Of a stretch of DNA of 64,000 nt, positions 43,601-49,720 are shown one piece after another. The translations under genes and the position numbers were made by a program. The notes under the pieces are model-generated. The model searched no databases and was not told the origin of the DNA. It saw nothing but the letters and a program-made list of their open reading frames with translations. Origin of the DNA: an uncultured Oscillospiraceae bacterium (GTDB taxonomy: Bacteria; Bacillota; Clostridia; Oscillospirales; Oscillospiraceae). Each line of letters begins with the position of its first letter. Positions within the stretch are counted from its first letter, which is position 1. Where the stretch lies: positions 1-64,000 of the forward strand of contig CANQMW010000013.1 of the NCBI GenBank assembly GCA_947625045.1. The letters run 5' to 3'.

Positions 43601-46600
43601 TGCCGCCGGCTGGGGCGTGGAGCAGGACTATGACAAGGCCGTGGAGCTCTACACCCTGGCGGCGGAGCACGGCGTGCGCCGGGCGATGTACGAGCTGGGC
43701 GCGATGTATCTGAGCGGCGACGGCGTGGAACAGGACTACGCCAAGGCGATCGAGTGGATCGAAAAGGCGGCGGAGCAGGACCTCCCCGAAGCCTATTACA
43801 CCCTGGGCTGGATGTATGCCCACGGCAACGGTGTGGAGGAGGACGGCGCCAAGGCTGTGGAGTACTATACCCGGGCCGCGGAGCTGGGCAACGTCTACGC
43901 CGCGAACAACCTGGGCTGGATATATGGAACCGGCACGGCCGTGGAGCAGGACTATGACAAGGCCATAGAGTATTATACCCAGGCGGCGGATATGGGCGAC
44001 GCCTACGCCGCGTACAACCTGGGCTGGTTGTATGAAAGCGGCGAGGGCGTGGAGCAGGACTATGACAAAGCCGTGGCGTATTACACCCAGTCGGCGGACC
44101 TGGGCTACGACTGGGCCATGCTGAACCTGGGCTATATGTACAGCCGTGGCCACGGCGTGGAAAAGGATGATGAAAAGGCCTTTGAGCTCTACAGCCAGGC
44201 GGCGGAGCTGGGTAACAGCACGGCCATCAATAACTTGGGCAATATGTATGAGCTCGGCTGGGGCGTGGAGAAGGACTATGACAAGGCTATTGAGCTCTAT
44301 ACCCAGGCCGCGGATATGGGCGAAGGCCTGGCCTTAACCAACCTGGGCGACATGTACGAGCGCGGCCATGGCGTGGAGAAGGACAAGGCCAAGGCCGTGG
44401 AGCTGTATACCCAGGCCGTGGATATGGGCGACAGCCATGGGATGTACCGCCTGGCAAAGCTCTATCTCTACGGCCAGGGCGTGGAGCGGGACGCCGCCAA
44501 GGCCCTGGAGCTGGCCCAACAGGCCGCGGACGCGGATGATTCCTACGGCATGCTGCTGATGGGCGAGCTCTGTGACATGGGCTTCGGCGCGGTGGACGTG
44601 GATGACGCCCAGGCCGTGGCGTGGTATGAGAAGGCCCTGGAGGATGACGATGAAAACGCCGAGGCCATGGTGCAGCTGGGCTCCATGTATGACCACGGCG
44701 AGGGCGTGGAAAAGGACGAGGCCAGGGCCGCGGAACTCTATGCCCAGGCCGCCCCGCTGCTGCAGGGGTGGGAAGAGAGGGACACTCTTTCCGCCAGCGA
44801 GCAGGCACTGCTGGGCAAGATGTACGTCAACGGCGACGGCGTGGAAAAAGACGAGGCCAAAGGCATAGAGCTCTTGACCGCCGCGGCGGAGGACGACAAT
44901 CCGGACGCCCTGTACACCCTGGGCACCCTCTATTACCACGGCGTGGGCGTGGAGCAGGACTATGCCAAGGCGGTGGAATACCTGACCGCCGCGGCCGGAT
45001 GGAGCGAGCCCCGTGCCGTCTGCGCGCTGGGGAATATGTATTGTTACGGCGAGGGTGTGGAGCTTGACAAGGCCAAGGCCTTCGAACTCTACAGCCAGGC
45101 CGCGGAGCTGGGCAGCGCCGACGCCATGTATATGGCGGGCGACTTCTATGAAAACGGCTGCGGCGTGGTGGATATAGACCTTGCCAAGGCCGTGGAATGG
45201 TACGAAAAGGCGGCGGAGCAGGACCAGGCGGAGGCCCTTTATAATCTGGCCGGATGCTATGAGGACGGCAAGGGCGTGGAGCAGGACGAGGCCAAGGCCC
45301 AGGAGCTTTACGACAGCCTGGCCGCCCGGCTCACCGCCATAGACGAGAGCGAGCTCACCGCCGCGGAGGCCCGTATCCTCGCCTGCATGTATGAACTGGG
45401 CCAGGGCGTGGAGAAGGACGAGGCCAAGTCTGCCGAGCTCATGGCCGCCGCCGCGGAAGGGAACGACTGCCGGGCCGTGTACTATCTGGGCCAGTTCTAT
45501 TATCACGGCGTCGGCGTGGAAAAGGACGCCGCCAAGGCCGCGGAGCTCTATACCCAGGCGGCGGAGCACGGCGCGCGCCGGGCGATGTACGACCTGGGGT
45601 ATCTCTATTACGCCGGTGAAGGCGTGGACCAGGACTACGCCCAGACGGTCCAGTGGCTTGAAAAGGCGGCGGAGCAGGAGCTCCCCGACGCTTATTACAA
45701 CCTGGGCTACCTGTATGCCGCCGGTGAAGGTGTGGAGCAGGACTATGGCAAGGCCGTGGAGTATTACGAAAAGGCGGCGGACCTGGGCGATGCCGACTCT
45801 GCGTACAACCTGGGCTTCATGTATGACCACGGCGAGGGCGTGGAGCAGGATTATGCCAAAGCCGTGGAGTATTACAGCCGGGGCGTGGAGCTGGGCAGCA
45901 GCTGGGCCATGGTGAACCTGGGCTATATGTACAGACACGGCGAGGGCGTGGAGAAGGACTATGACAAGGCCTTTGAGCTCTACAGCCAGGCGGCGGAGCT
46001 GGGCGACAGCACGGGCCTCAACAACCTGGCCGTGATGTACGAGAACGGACAGGTCGTGGAAAAGGACTATGAAAAGGCCGCCGAACTGTACACACAGGCC
46101 GCGGATCTGGGCGAGGGCTCGGCCATGAACAGCCTGGCGGAGTTCTACCTCTACGGCAAGGGCGTGGAGCGGGACGCCGCCAAGGCCCTGGAGTGGGCCC
46201 AAAAGGCCGCGGACGCGGGCAATTCCGACGGCATGCTTTTGATGGGCAAGCTCTATGACCTGGGCTTCGGCGCGGTGGACGTGGACGCCGCCCAGGCCGT
46301 GGCGTGGTATGAGAAGGCCATGGAGGCGGACGATGAAAACGCCGAGGCCATGGTACAGCTGGGCTCCATGTATGACCAGGGCGCGGGCGTGGACAAGGAC
46401 GAGGCCAAGGCCGGTGAGCTCTATGCCAAGGCCGCCGCGCTGCTGCGGGAGTGGGAAGAGGAGGACGACCTCTCCACCAGAGAGCAGGCACTGCTGGGCA
46501 AAATGTACGTCAACGGCGACGGCGTGGAAAAGGATAAGGCCAAGGGCGTGGAGCTGCTGACCAAGGCGGCGGAGAACGACGACCCGGACGCCCTGTACGA

Positions 46601-46868
46601 TTTGGGCACCCTCTATTACCACGGCGCGGGCGTGGACAAGGACTATGCCAAGGCGGTGGAATACCTGACCGCCGCGGCCGGATGGAGCGAGCCCCGTGCT
46701 GTCTACATGCTGGGGACCTTGTACATGAACGGCGAGGGCGTGGAGCAGGACGAGGCGAAGGCCGCGGAACTGTTCACTGAGGCCGCGGCGCTGGGCATTG
46801 AGGACGCCGCCCAGGCGCTGGAGGAACTGGCGGCGGAGCCCGCCGCCAGCGAGGCGCCTGCCGCGTAA
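37635..46868 (+). CDS. Giant Sel1-like repeat lipoprotein (3077 residues)
   Basis: A signal peptide ends in GLCAGC, a lipobox-like motif (C23), so the protein is probably tethered to the membrane surface. The rest is an unbroken run of about 84 Sel1-like repeats by length, with no enzymatic domain and a short Ala/Glu/Pro tail. This is far longer than usual Sel1 proteins. Three near-identical 792-base blocks (around 38.76-41.13 kb) and a 1,683-base-spaced pair (around 44.5 and 46.2 kb) show recent expansion. The C-terminal module (ERDAAKALE..., AAGWSEPRAV) is shared with Sel1 protein 1. The ATG at 37635 has GGGAGG upstream and lies 28 bases after the previous stop. Confidence 0.9.
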   Translation: MKLRKVLALLLAAAMLLGLCAGCGKKSEEMYDEAIEAIQGGDAAKGEELLEKAAEKDYAPASAALGDMYSYGEGVEQDYAKAAEMYQKAADGGDGDSMLQLGTLYALGEGVEKDFDKAFELFTKAAELTPEACANLGVAYWNGAGTEKDYGKAVECWTRGYEECDDGPYKIQCAECLGNAYYYGRGTEQSFEKAFKMFSQAAEAGSAYAQEYMGRIYQFGYGVVDIDCAQAAEWYQKAADQGDAGGMVFLGDLYARGEGVEQDEAKADELYGQALDTLNEAGEDARYENGWFLLGYIYKNGLGVEEDADKAMEYFTSSAEIGDPDGMFDLARCYYEAGEYDKALELMNECADMNMPEALVLLGVMYGRGEGVEQDYAKALELLEQAEALGDPYVCYYLADIYMYGLGVEEDYPKAREYYEQTMTIAGLDDETLGYVLENDGWFYEYGMGVEMDKAKAFQLYTQSAELGYVDGQTSLGRFYDYGYDVVDKDYATAAAWYQKAADQGDAEAMLYLAWLYEQGEGVEVDKDKAGEFYAQALETASENEDYSYNALVLGYLYLDGTGVEQDDEKALAYFTAAAEDDIFEAECQAGVLYLRGYGTEKDEAKGIELLEDAAAHGVPEAYYYLGQAYVTGIGVEQDYEKAREYLEQGEALGDPFVSFHLADMYMYGLGVEEDYAKAREYYEKALTRTGVNDSALGHAAECDGWFYEYGMGVEMDKAKAFELYTQSAERGYVDGQTSLGRFYDYGYGVVDIDYAKAAEWYQKAADQGDAEAMLYLGWLYEQGAGVEMDKAKADELYAQALKAASENEDYSYNQLVLGYLYQLGCGMEHDSEKALGYFTAAAEDDIFEAECQAGMMYLRGRGTEKDAAKGLELLEDAAAHGVPEAYLYLGRAYVDGDGIEQDYEKGRELLEQGETLGAVDASFYLADIYMYGLGVDEDYAKAREYYEQSMTRAGIDDESLGYALENDGWFYDYGMGVEMDKAKAFELYTQSAELGYVDGLTSLGRFYDYGYGVVDVDYAKAAELYQKAADQGDPEAMLYLAWLYKQGAGVEMDKAKAEELFSQALETASEDEDYGYNQLVLGYLYGYGYGVEEDLEKALGYFNAAAEDDIFEAECQAGILYLIGLGVEQDAAKGIEMLEDAAAHGVPEAYSYMGDAYQAGIGVEQDLAKAKELYEKGAALSGIWSLTALGNMYMYADGVEMDKAKAFDWYSQAAAQEDADAMYMVGDFYESGYGVVEKDPAQAAAWYEKAAALDQVEAMCYLADLYEDGEGVEKDEAKARELRESLAAILTEKEASGDLTAAEAQILGHLYYFGWGVEQDYEKAFAFYMAAAEAGSWPAVRDVGDMYYWGQGVEQDREESVEFYSQAAEHGIRAAMYSMGYAYEYGEGVEQDNAQAIEWYEKAAALGYTYALDELGFLYATGEGVDHNYDRALEIFTQVAASDASDEERGYALYSLGYMYGHGWGVEEDDAKAFEYYTQGAELGESLAMSRLGSAYAYGQGVEQNAEEALKWYTKAGEAGNPDGPDCMGDMYMYGVGVEQDYAKAFENYTQAADMGDEDAQFQVGRFYQYGFGVTDKDIAQAAAWYEKAAEQKDEEGMLALARLYMTGHGVEKDEAKAKEIIESLAEKLTEKEEEGALSSPEKRVLATLYVSGGILDKDEEKAVALYAEAAEDGNYEAAAALAVAYQNGIGVEKDEAKAAELFAQAAEHGVIRAMYELGRMYYNGAGVEQDYAKAAELYAQAADLGYAPAQNAMSNVYYFGEGVEPDYGKSMEYSELAADENNEDEARAIALYNLGYFYESGEGVEQDSAKAIELYSQAADLGDTWAMYNMADMYMFAVGVEQDLAKAFELYSQAAELGDAEAQYMVGDFYENGFGAVDIDQAKAIEWYEKAAEQDQPEAMFYLAYDYEDGAGVEQDEAKAQELFDRLAALLTAKDEAELTGTEARVLACLYGDGQGVEEDDVKSAELMAAAAEQDDYRAVHYLGQDYAAGWGVEQDYDKAVELYTLAAEHGVRRAMYELGAMYLSGDGVEQDYAKAIEWIEKAAEQDLPEAYYTLGWMYAHGNGVEEDGAKAVEYYTRAAELGNVYAANNLGWIYGTGTAVEQDYDKAIEYYTQAADMGDAYAAYNLGWLYESGEGVEQDYDKAVAYYTQSADLGYDWAMLNLGYMYSRGHGVEKDDEKAFELYSQAAELGNSTAINNLGNMYELGWGVEKDYDKAIELYTQAADMGEGLALTNLGDMYERGHGVEKDKAKAVELYTQAVDMGDSHGMYRLAKLYLYGQGVERDAAKALELAQQAADADDSYGMLLMGELCDMGFGAVDVDDAQAVAWYEKALEDDDENAEAMVQLGSMYDHGEGVEKDEARAAELYAQAAPLLQGWEERDTLSASEQALLGKMYVNGDGVEKDEAKGIELLTAAAEDDNPDALYTLGTLYYHGVGVEQDYAKAVEYLTAAAGWSEPRAVCALGNMYCYGEGVELDKAKAFELYSQAAELGSADAMYMAGDFYENGCGVVDIDLAKAVEWYEKAAEQDQAEALYNLAGCYEDGKGVEQDEAKAQELYDSLAARLTAIDESELTAAEARILACMYELGQGVEKDEAKSAELMAAAAEGNDCRAVYYLGQFYYHGVGVEKDAAKAAELYTQAAEHGARRAMYDLGYLYYAGEGVDQDYAQTVQWLEKAAEQELPDAYYNLGYLYAAGEGVEQDYGKAVEYYEKAADLGDADSAYNLGFMYDHGEGVEQDYAKAVEYYSRGVELGSSWAMVNLGYMYRHGEGVEKDYDKAFELYSQAAELGDSTGLNNLAVMYENGQVVEKDYEKAAELYTQAADLGEGSAMNSLAEFYLYGKGVERDAAKALEWAQKAADAGNSDGMLLMGKLYDLGFGAVDVDAAQAVAWYEKAMEADDENAEAMVQLGSMYDQGAGVDKDEAKAGELYAKAAALLREWEEEDDLSTREQALLGKMYVNGDGVEKDKAKGVELLTKAAENDDPDALYDLGTLYYHGAGVDKDYAKAVEYLTAAAGWSEPRAVYMLGTLYMNGEGVEQDEAKAAELFTEAAALGIEDAAQALEELAAEPAASEAPAA
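38760..41135 (+). repeat. Three tandem 792-base higher-order repeats in the giant Sel1 gene
   Basis: The landmark GACGGCTGG (encoding DGWFY...YGMGVEMDKAKAF) begins at 38952, 39744 and 40536, exactly 792 bases (264 residues) apart. Flanking segments such as GLGVEEDYAKAREYYE and EDDIFEAECQAG recur with the same period. The outer limits given are approximate. Confidence 0.8.
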
Positions 46869-46944
46869 AAAATTTCCGGGCCTTTTAGCCCTTTTGCGCC
46901 TGTGAAACGTATAAAGAGACAGAAACAAAAAGGAGGCTCGACCT
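46869..46944 (+). promoter_or_regulatory. Junction between the giant Sel1 gene and the peptide genes
   Basis: 76 bases with a short GGGC...GCCC hairpin followed by TTTT (46878-46895), at most a weak terminator or processing site. Next come a TATAAA without a matching -35 and a strong AGGAGG (46931-46936). The peptide genes may be transcribed by readthrough from the upstream genes. Confidence 0.4.
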
Positions 46945-47163
46945 ATGAGCGAGGAAAAGAGACTGGACGAGAAGAAACTGGAAGAGGTCACCGGCGGGGT
47001 CTCTGATGAGTCTGATGAGGAGATAAGCGCGTTTTATGCGGCCAATTGCGGCTGCTGCCAGAGGCAGAACAAATGTCCCCTCTCTCGCAATAGGTGGGAA
47101 TTCTATGGCAGATTTAAAACCCTCGGCGGATGCTCTGCCCGCATACAGGCCGAGCCGAACTGA
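46945..47163 (+). CDS. Double-glycine leader, cysteine-rich small peptide A
   Basis: 72 residues. Residues 1-18, MSEEKRLDEKKLEEVTGG, look like a double-glycine leader of the kind cut by C39-peptidase ABC exporters. An acidic spacer and a core NCGCC...KCP...LGGC follow. This copy is the most diverged and lacks CPYG. AGGAGG lies 8 bases before the ATG and the sequence to the ATG (GGAGGCTCGACCT) recurs, with one change, before peptides F and G. No known bacteriocin family is recognised. Confidence 0.75.
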   Translation: MSEEKRLDEKKLEEVTGGVSDESDEEISAFYAANCGCCQRQNKCPLSRNRWEFYGRFKTLGGCSARIQAEPN

Positions 47164-47183
47164 CGCAGAAGGAGGAACATACT

Positions 47184-47408
47184 GTGAACGACGAAAAGAG
47201 ACTGGATGACGAGGCTTTGGAAAACGTGTCCGGCGGGACCGGGAATGATGAGGATGATTTCCTGTACGACTTTACCATGAACAATTGCCAACACTGCAGC
47301 AAGGCCCTGAATGCCGCCTATTATAAGACGGCGACGTACTGCGATCCGATGTCGAAGTACGGCGCGGTCCATGGCGACGGAAATGCGCGCTGCCCCGATA
47401 TCTGCTGA
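47184..47408 (+). CDS. Double-glycine leader, cysteine-rich small peptide B
   Basis: 74 residues starting at a GTG (AGGAGG 8 bases upstream). The leader (M)NDEKRLDDEALENVSGG is followed by an acidic spacer and a core NNCQHCSKALN..., then TYC, ARCP and a final C. The CxxC and CP positions match the family; the CPYG motif is replaced by CDPM. It begins 20 bases after peptide A. Confidence 0.72.
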   Translation: MNDEKRLDDEALENVSGGTGNDEDDFLYDFTMNNCQHCSKALNAAYYKTATYCDPMSKYGAVHGDGNARCPDIC

Positions 47409-47429
47409 AAAACCAAGGAGGAACATACC

Positions 47430-47636
47430 ATGAGCGAAGAGAAGAGACTGAACGACGAGACCCTGGAGAACGTGTCCGGCGGGAGCCAGGGGCCGGATAA
47501 CGATCCGTTCCATTCCTTTTTGGCCAGCAATTGCGCCCGTTGCCGTTTGGCCTGGGACTGTCCCTATGGGGGCAGCGATAAGGCCTTCAGCCAGCTGGGC
47601 GCGGGCGCGAAGTGCCTGAAGATGGAGGCCTGGTGA
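47430..47636 (+). CDS. Double-glycine leader, cysteine-rich small peptide C
   Basis: 68 residues. Leader MSEEKRLNDETLENVSGG; core SNCARCRLAWDCPYGGSDKA then FSQLGAGAKCLKMEAW. It shows the family pattern C-x2-C-x6-C-P-Y-G-...-AF-x2-LG-...-C. The codons of the double glycine are GGC GGG, not a G run. Its stop overlaps the ATG of peptide D (TGATG region), so translation is coupled. Confidence 0.78.
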   Translation: MSEEKRLNDETLENVSGGSQGPDNDPFHSFLASNCARCRLAWDCPYGGSDKAFSQLGAGAKCLKMEAW

Positions 47637-47851
47637 TGAACGACGAAAAGAGACTGGATGACGAGGCTCTGGAAAAGGTGTCGGGCGGTCAGGGCGAGTC
47701 TATGAATGCGAATAAGGTATATATATTTGCGGCTAAAAACTGTTTTCATTGCAGCCACAATGAAGTTGACTGTCCCTATGGGGGACACAAGGAGGCCTTC
47801 AAAGAATTGGGCTGCGACCTGAACGCGAAGTGCCCCTATAAGGGGGTTTGA
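47636..47851 (+). CDS. Double-glycine leader, cysteine-rich small peptide D
   Basis: 71 residues. Leader MNDEKRLDDEALEKVSGG; core KNCFHCSHNEVDCPYGG then HKEAFKELGCDLNAKCPYKG. It carries the four family cysteines plus one after LG. GGAGG 7 bases upstream lies inside the end of peptide C. The double-glycine codons are GGC GGT, so this copy is not slippage-prone. Confidence 0.78.
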   Translation: MNDEKRLDDEALEKVSGGQGESMNANKVYIFAAKNCFHCSHNEVDCPYGGHKEAFKELGCDLNAKCPYKGV

Positions 47852-47854
47852 CCT

Positions 47855-48086
47855 ATGAACGACGAAAAAAGACTGGACGACGAGGCCCTGGAAAAAGTGT
47901 CGGGGGGGGGGTCCAACGATGCAGTATCAGTATAGATTCTATGAGAATAATTGCCATTCTTGCCGTAAGTATAACACCCTCAACCATAACACCAACACCT
48001 GGAACTGTCCCTATGGTACGATCGAAGATGCCTTCAAAGAATTGGGCAGCAGCCCGTACGCGAAGTGCCCCTGTAAGGAGGCTTGA
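47855..48086 (+). CDS. Small peptide E, out of frame at a G10 tract (phase-off copy)
   Basis: The leader MNDEKRLDDEALEKVSGG is intact, but a run of ten G at 47902-47911 spans the double-glycine codons and shifts the frame, giving a stop at 47933-47935 after 26 residues. With nine G the frame continues through a full core (YQYRFYENNCHSCRKY..., WNCPYGTIEDAFKELG, KCPCKEA) to the TGA at 48084-48086, 76 residues. The core is otherwise undamaged, with no other stop or frameshift, which favours a switchable gene over a dead one. Confidence 0.7.
47902..47911 (+). repeat. G10 homopolymer at the double-glycine site of peptide E
   Basis: Ten G directly after TC of the serine codon. Nine or twelve G would place the core in frame with the leader. 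Confidence 0.9.
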
Positions 48087-48089
48087 CCT

Positions 48090-48290
48090 ATGAACGACGA
48101 AAAGAGACTGGACGAGAGCACCCTGGAAAATGTGTCGGGGGGGGGTGGGGGTACAACGCATTATAGATTCAAGGAGAATAATTGCTTTTCCTGCCGCCAC
48201 AATAACACCCCGAACTGTTACTATGGGAGCAGCATAACAGCTTTTGAAACGCTGGGCGTGGGCGCGAAGTGCCCCCATAAGGAGGCTTGA
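48090..48290 (+). CDS. Double-glycine leader, cysteine-rich small peptide F
   Basis: 66 residues. Leader MNDEKRLDESTLENVSGG runs into extra glycines (GGGTTH); core NNCFSCRHNNTPNCYYG..., AFETLGVGAKCPHKEA. Its nine-G tract at 48137-48145 keeps leader and core in frame. AAGGAGG lies in the last codons of peptide E, so translation is probably coupled to that gene. Confidence 0.76.
   Translation: MNDEKRLDESTLENVSGGGGGTTHYRFKENNCFSCRHNNTPNCYYGSSITAFETLGVGAKCPHKEA
48137..48145 (+). repeat. G9 homopolymer at the double-glycine site of peptide F
   Basis: Nine G, one T, then five more G. With nine G the gene is in frame. Confidence 0.9.
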
Positions 48291-48293
48291 CCT

Positions 48294-48497
48294 ATGAACG
48301 ACGAGACCCTGGAAAAAGTGTCGGGGGGGGGCGACGAGGCTGATGATATGAATCGTATTATTAGCTTTGAACGGAAGAATTGTTATTCCTGCTACCGACA
48401 GGTCTTCAGGACCTGTCCCTATGGTTCGGGCGAAGATGCCTTTGTAGCATTGGGCAGCAGCATATACGCGGTGTGCCCTGATAAGGAACGCATATAA
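48294..48497 (+). CDS. Double-glycine leader, cysteine-rich small peptide G (shortened leader)
   Basis: 67 residues. The leader is only MNDETLEKVSGG: the EKRLDD part seen in the other copies is missing, a clean in-frame loss. Core KNCYSCYRQVFRTCPYG..., EDAFVALGSSIYAVCPDKE. A nine-G tract at 48323-48331 spans the double-glycine codons and is in frame. It is the last peptide gene before the locus terminator. Confidence 0.76.
   Translation: MNDETLEKVSGGGDEADDMNRIISFERKNCYSCYRQVFRTCPYGSGEDAFVALGSSIYAVCPDKERI
48323..48331 (+). repeat. G9 homopolymer at the double-glycine site of peptide G
   Basis: Nine G following TC; leader and core are in frame at this length. Confidence 0.9.
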
Positions 48498-48503
48498 GAT
48501 AAA

Positions 48504-48543
48504 GACCCTCCCTGCCGCGTCAGGCGGCAGGGAGGGTCTTTTC
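48504..48543. terminator. Terminator of the Sel1/peptide locus
   Basis: A perfect 15-bp stem (48504-48518 with 48524-48538) with T run on the right and A run on the left. It closes the presumed plus-strand operon and also serves the acyltransferase gene on the minus strand. Confidence 0.9.
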
Positions 48544-49720
48544 AGCTTTCGGGATCCTTTTCCGGGGGCTTGGTGGCCCGCAGGCCCCAGCGCTGCACGG
48601 GCTTTTCCCAGAAGTAGGTCAGCGCCGCGGCGATGACGGCGGCGAAGACGAAGCACACGACGGTATAGATCGTCTGCCAGGGCTGCTCGTAGGCCTGGTT
48701 GGGCAGCTCCGAGACGTAGGGGGGTATGTGCCAGTCCTTCCACCGCAGGGCCAGGAACTGATGCCACATGTAGAAGTTGAAGGATATGTCCGCCAGCACT
48801 TTTGTCACCGGGTTATCCAGGGCCCGGGCCAGTTTCGGCGGCGCCAGGCACCCGCACACGAGAAATGCCCCGCCCAAGAGCCCCAGCGCGGGCCGCCAGT
48901 TCATCTGGCCGTGGCGGATGGCCTCGTAGTCCCCTATGGGCTGGATGTACATCACCAGCAGCATCCCGAGAAAGGCAAGCACCATCCCCGCCGGGGCGAG
49001 GACGCGCCGGACCGCCCGGGAGGGTTTATCCGACGCCTCCAGCCGGGCGAAGATCAGCGCCGCGGCCATGCCGCAGGCGTACAGGTCCAGCTGGGCGGGG
49101 AGCTGGTTGAAGTACATGGAGCAGTCCTGTTCCCCGTAGACCCAGGCCCGGTAGGTGAAGGCCAGGATGACCATGGTCCCGCAGGTGAGGGCCGGGCGCT
49201 TTGTGAAGGCCCGGGCCAGGAGGGGCCAGAGGATGTAAAACTGCACCTCCACCGCCAAGGTCCACAGCACCCCGGACAGGGGGGAGAGGAGGTAGCTCTC
49301 ATAAAACAGGGTGTGGGTGAAGGTGAAGTGGGCCCACAGGTCCTTCGCCATGACCCAGCCGCTGCGGTAGAGCCCCTGGGGGATGGCCCAGCCGTAGAGC
49401 ATGATGAGGACGGTCAGGTAGTAGCTGGGCACGATGCGCCAGAACCGCTTGCGGTAGTGCTCCTCCGGCGGCTCCAGTTCCTGGCCCCGGAGCTGCCGCC
49501 GGGCATAGGGCAGGGCCAGGAGAAACCCAGACAGCAAAAGCATCTCGTCCACCATCATGTAGCCGTGGCGGACGATCTGCTGTAGGTTTATATAATGCGA
49601 GCCCACCATGAAGCCCGGGTCCAGCCAGCTCTGCTGCCAGATGTGGAACCAGGCCACGATGAAGATGGCGGCCACCCGCAGCACATCCGGGGCGGCCAGC
49701 CGCTCCCGCCGGGGGGTCAC
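48542..49720 (-). CDS. Acyltransferase family 3 (OafA/YrhL-like) membrane protein
   Basis: 392 residues and about ten membrane helices. The family N terminus APDVLRVAAIFIVAWFHIW with the catalytic histidine, a VDEMLLLSGFLLALPYARR segment, FWRIVPSYY and a C-terminal ISFNFYMWHQFLALR are visible. Such enzymes O-acylate cell-surface polysaccharides or peptidoglycan. The start is a GTG at 49720 overlapping the trmB stop (GTGA), chosen because it begins the family N terminus; upstream codons lie in trmB. Confidence 0.85.
   Translation of the reverse strand: MTPRRERLAAPDVLRVAAIFIVAWFHIWQQSWLDPGFMVGSHYINLQQIVRHGYMMVDEMLLLSGFLLALPYARRQLRGQELEPPEEHYRKRFWRIVPSYYLTVLIMLYGWAIPQGLYRSGWVMAKDLWAHFTFTHTLFYESYLLSPLSGVLWTLAVEVQFYILWPLLARAFTKRPALTCGTMVILAFTYRAWVYGEQDCSMYFNQLPAQLDLYACGMAAALIFARLEASDKPSRAVRRVLAPAGMVLAFLGMLLVMYIQPIGDYEAIRHGQMNWRPALGLLGGAFLVCGCLAPPKLARALDNPVTKVLADISFNFYMWHQFLALRWKDWHIPPYVSELPNQAYEQPWQTIYTVVCFVFAAVIAAALTYFWEKPVQRWGLRATKPPEKDPES

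Noticed and set aside
37326-44153. A 2275-codon open reading frame on the minus strand, opposite the giant Sel1 gene (also 730 and 885 codons at 35576-37768 and 44334-46991)
   Set aside because: These are antisense shadows caused by GC-rich, strongly biased codons in repetitive sequence. They lack proper ribosome sites, have low-complexity content and lie opposite frames with clear Sel1 repeats and signal peptides.
34718-46868. A CRISPR array or other direct-repeat array in the 34.7-46.9 kb region
   Set aside because: The repetition is protein-level 36-residue Sel1 repeats in an open frame, without constant short repeats or unique spacers.
46878-46895. A strong terminator between the giant Sel1 gene and the peptide genes
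   Set aside because: The stem has only about four GC pairs and four T. It is too weak to claim separation of the transcription units.
47902-47911. Calling peptide E a plain pseudogene
   Set aside because: The only defect is one base in a ten-G run at the same codons that carry nine G in the next two genes; the rest of the core is intact, so phase variation or a sequencing error is more likely.
47848-48093. An 81-codon frame overlapping peptide E
   Set aside because: It is in the wrong frame for both the leader and the cysteine-rich core of peptide E; its product has no family features.
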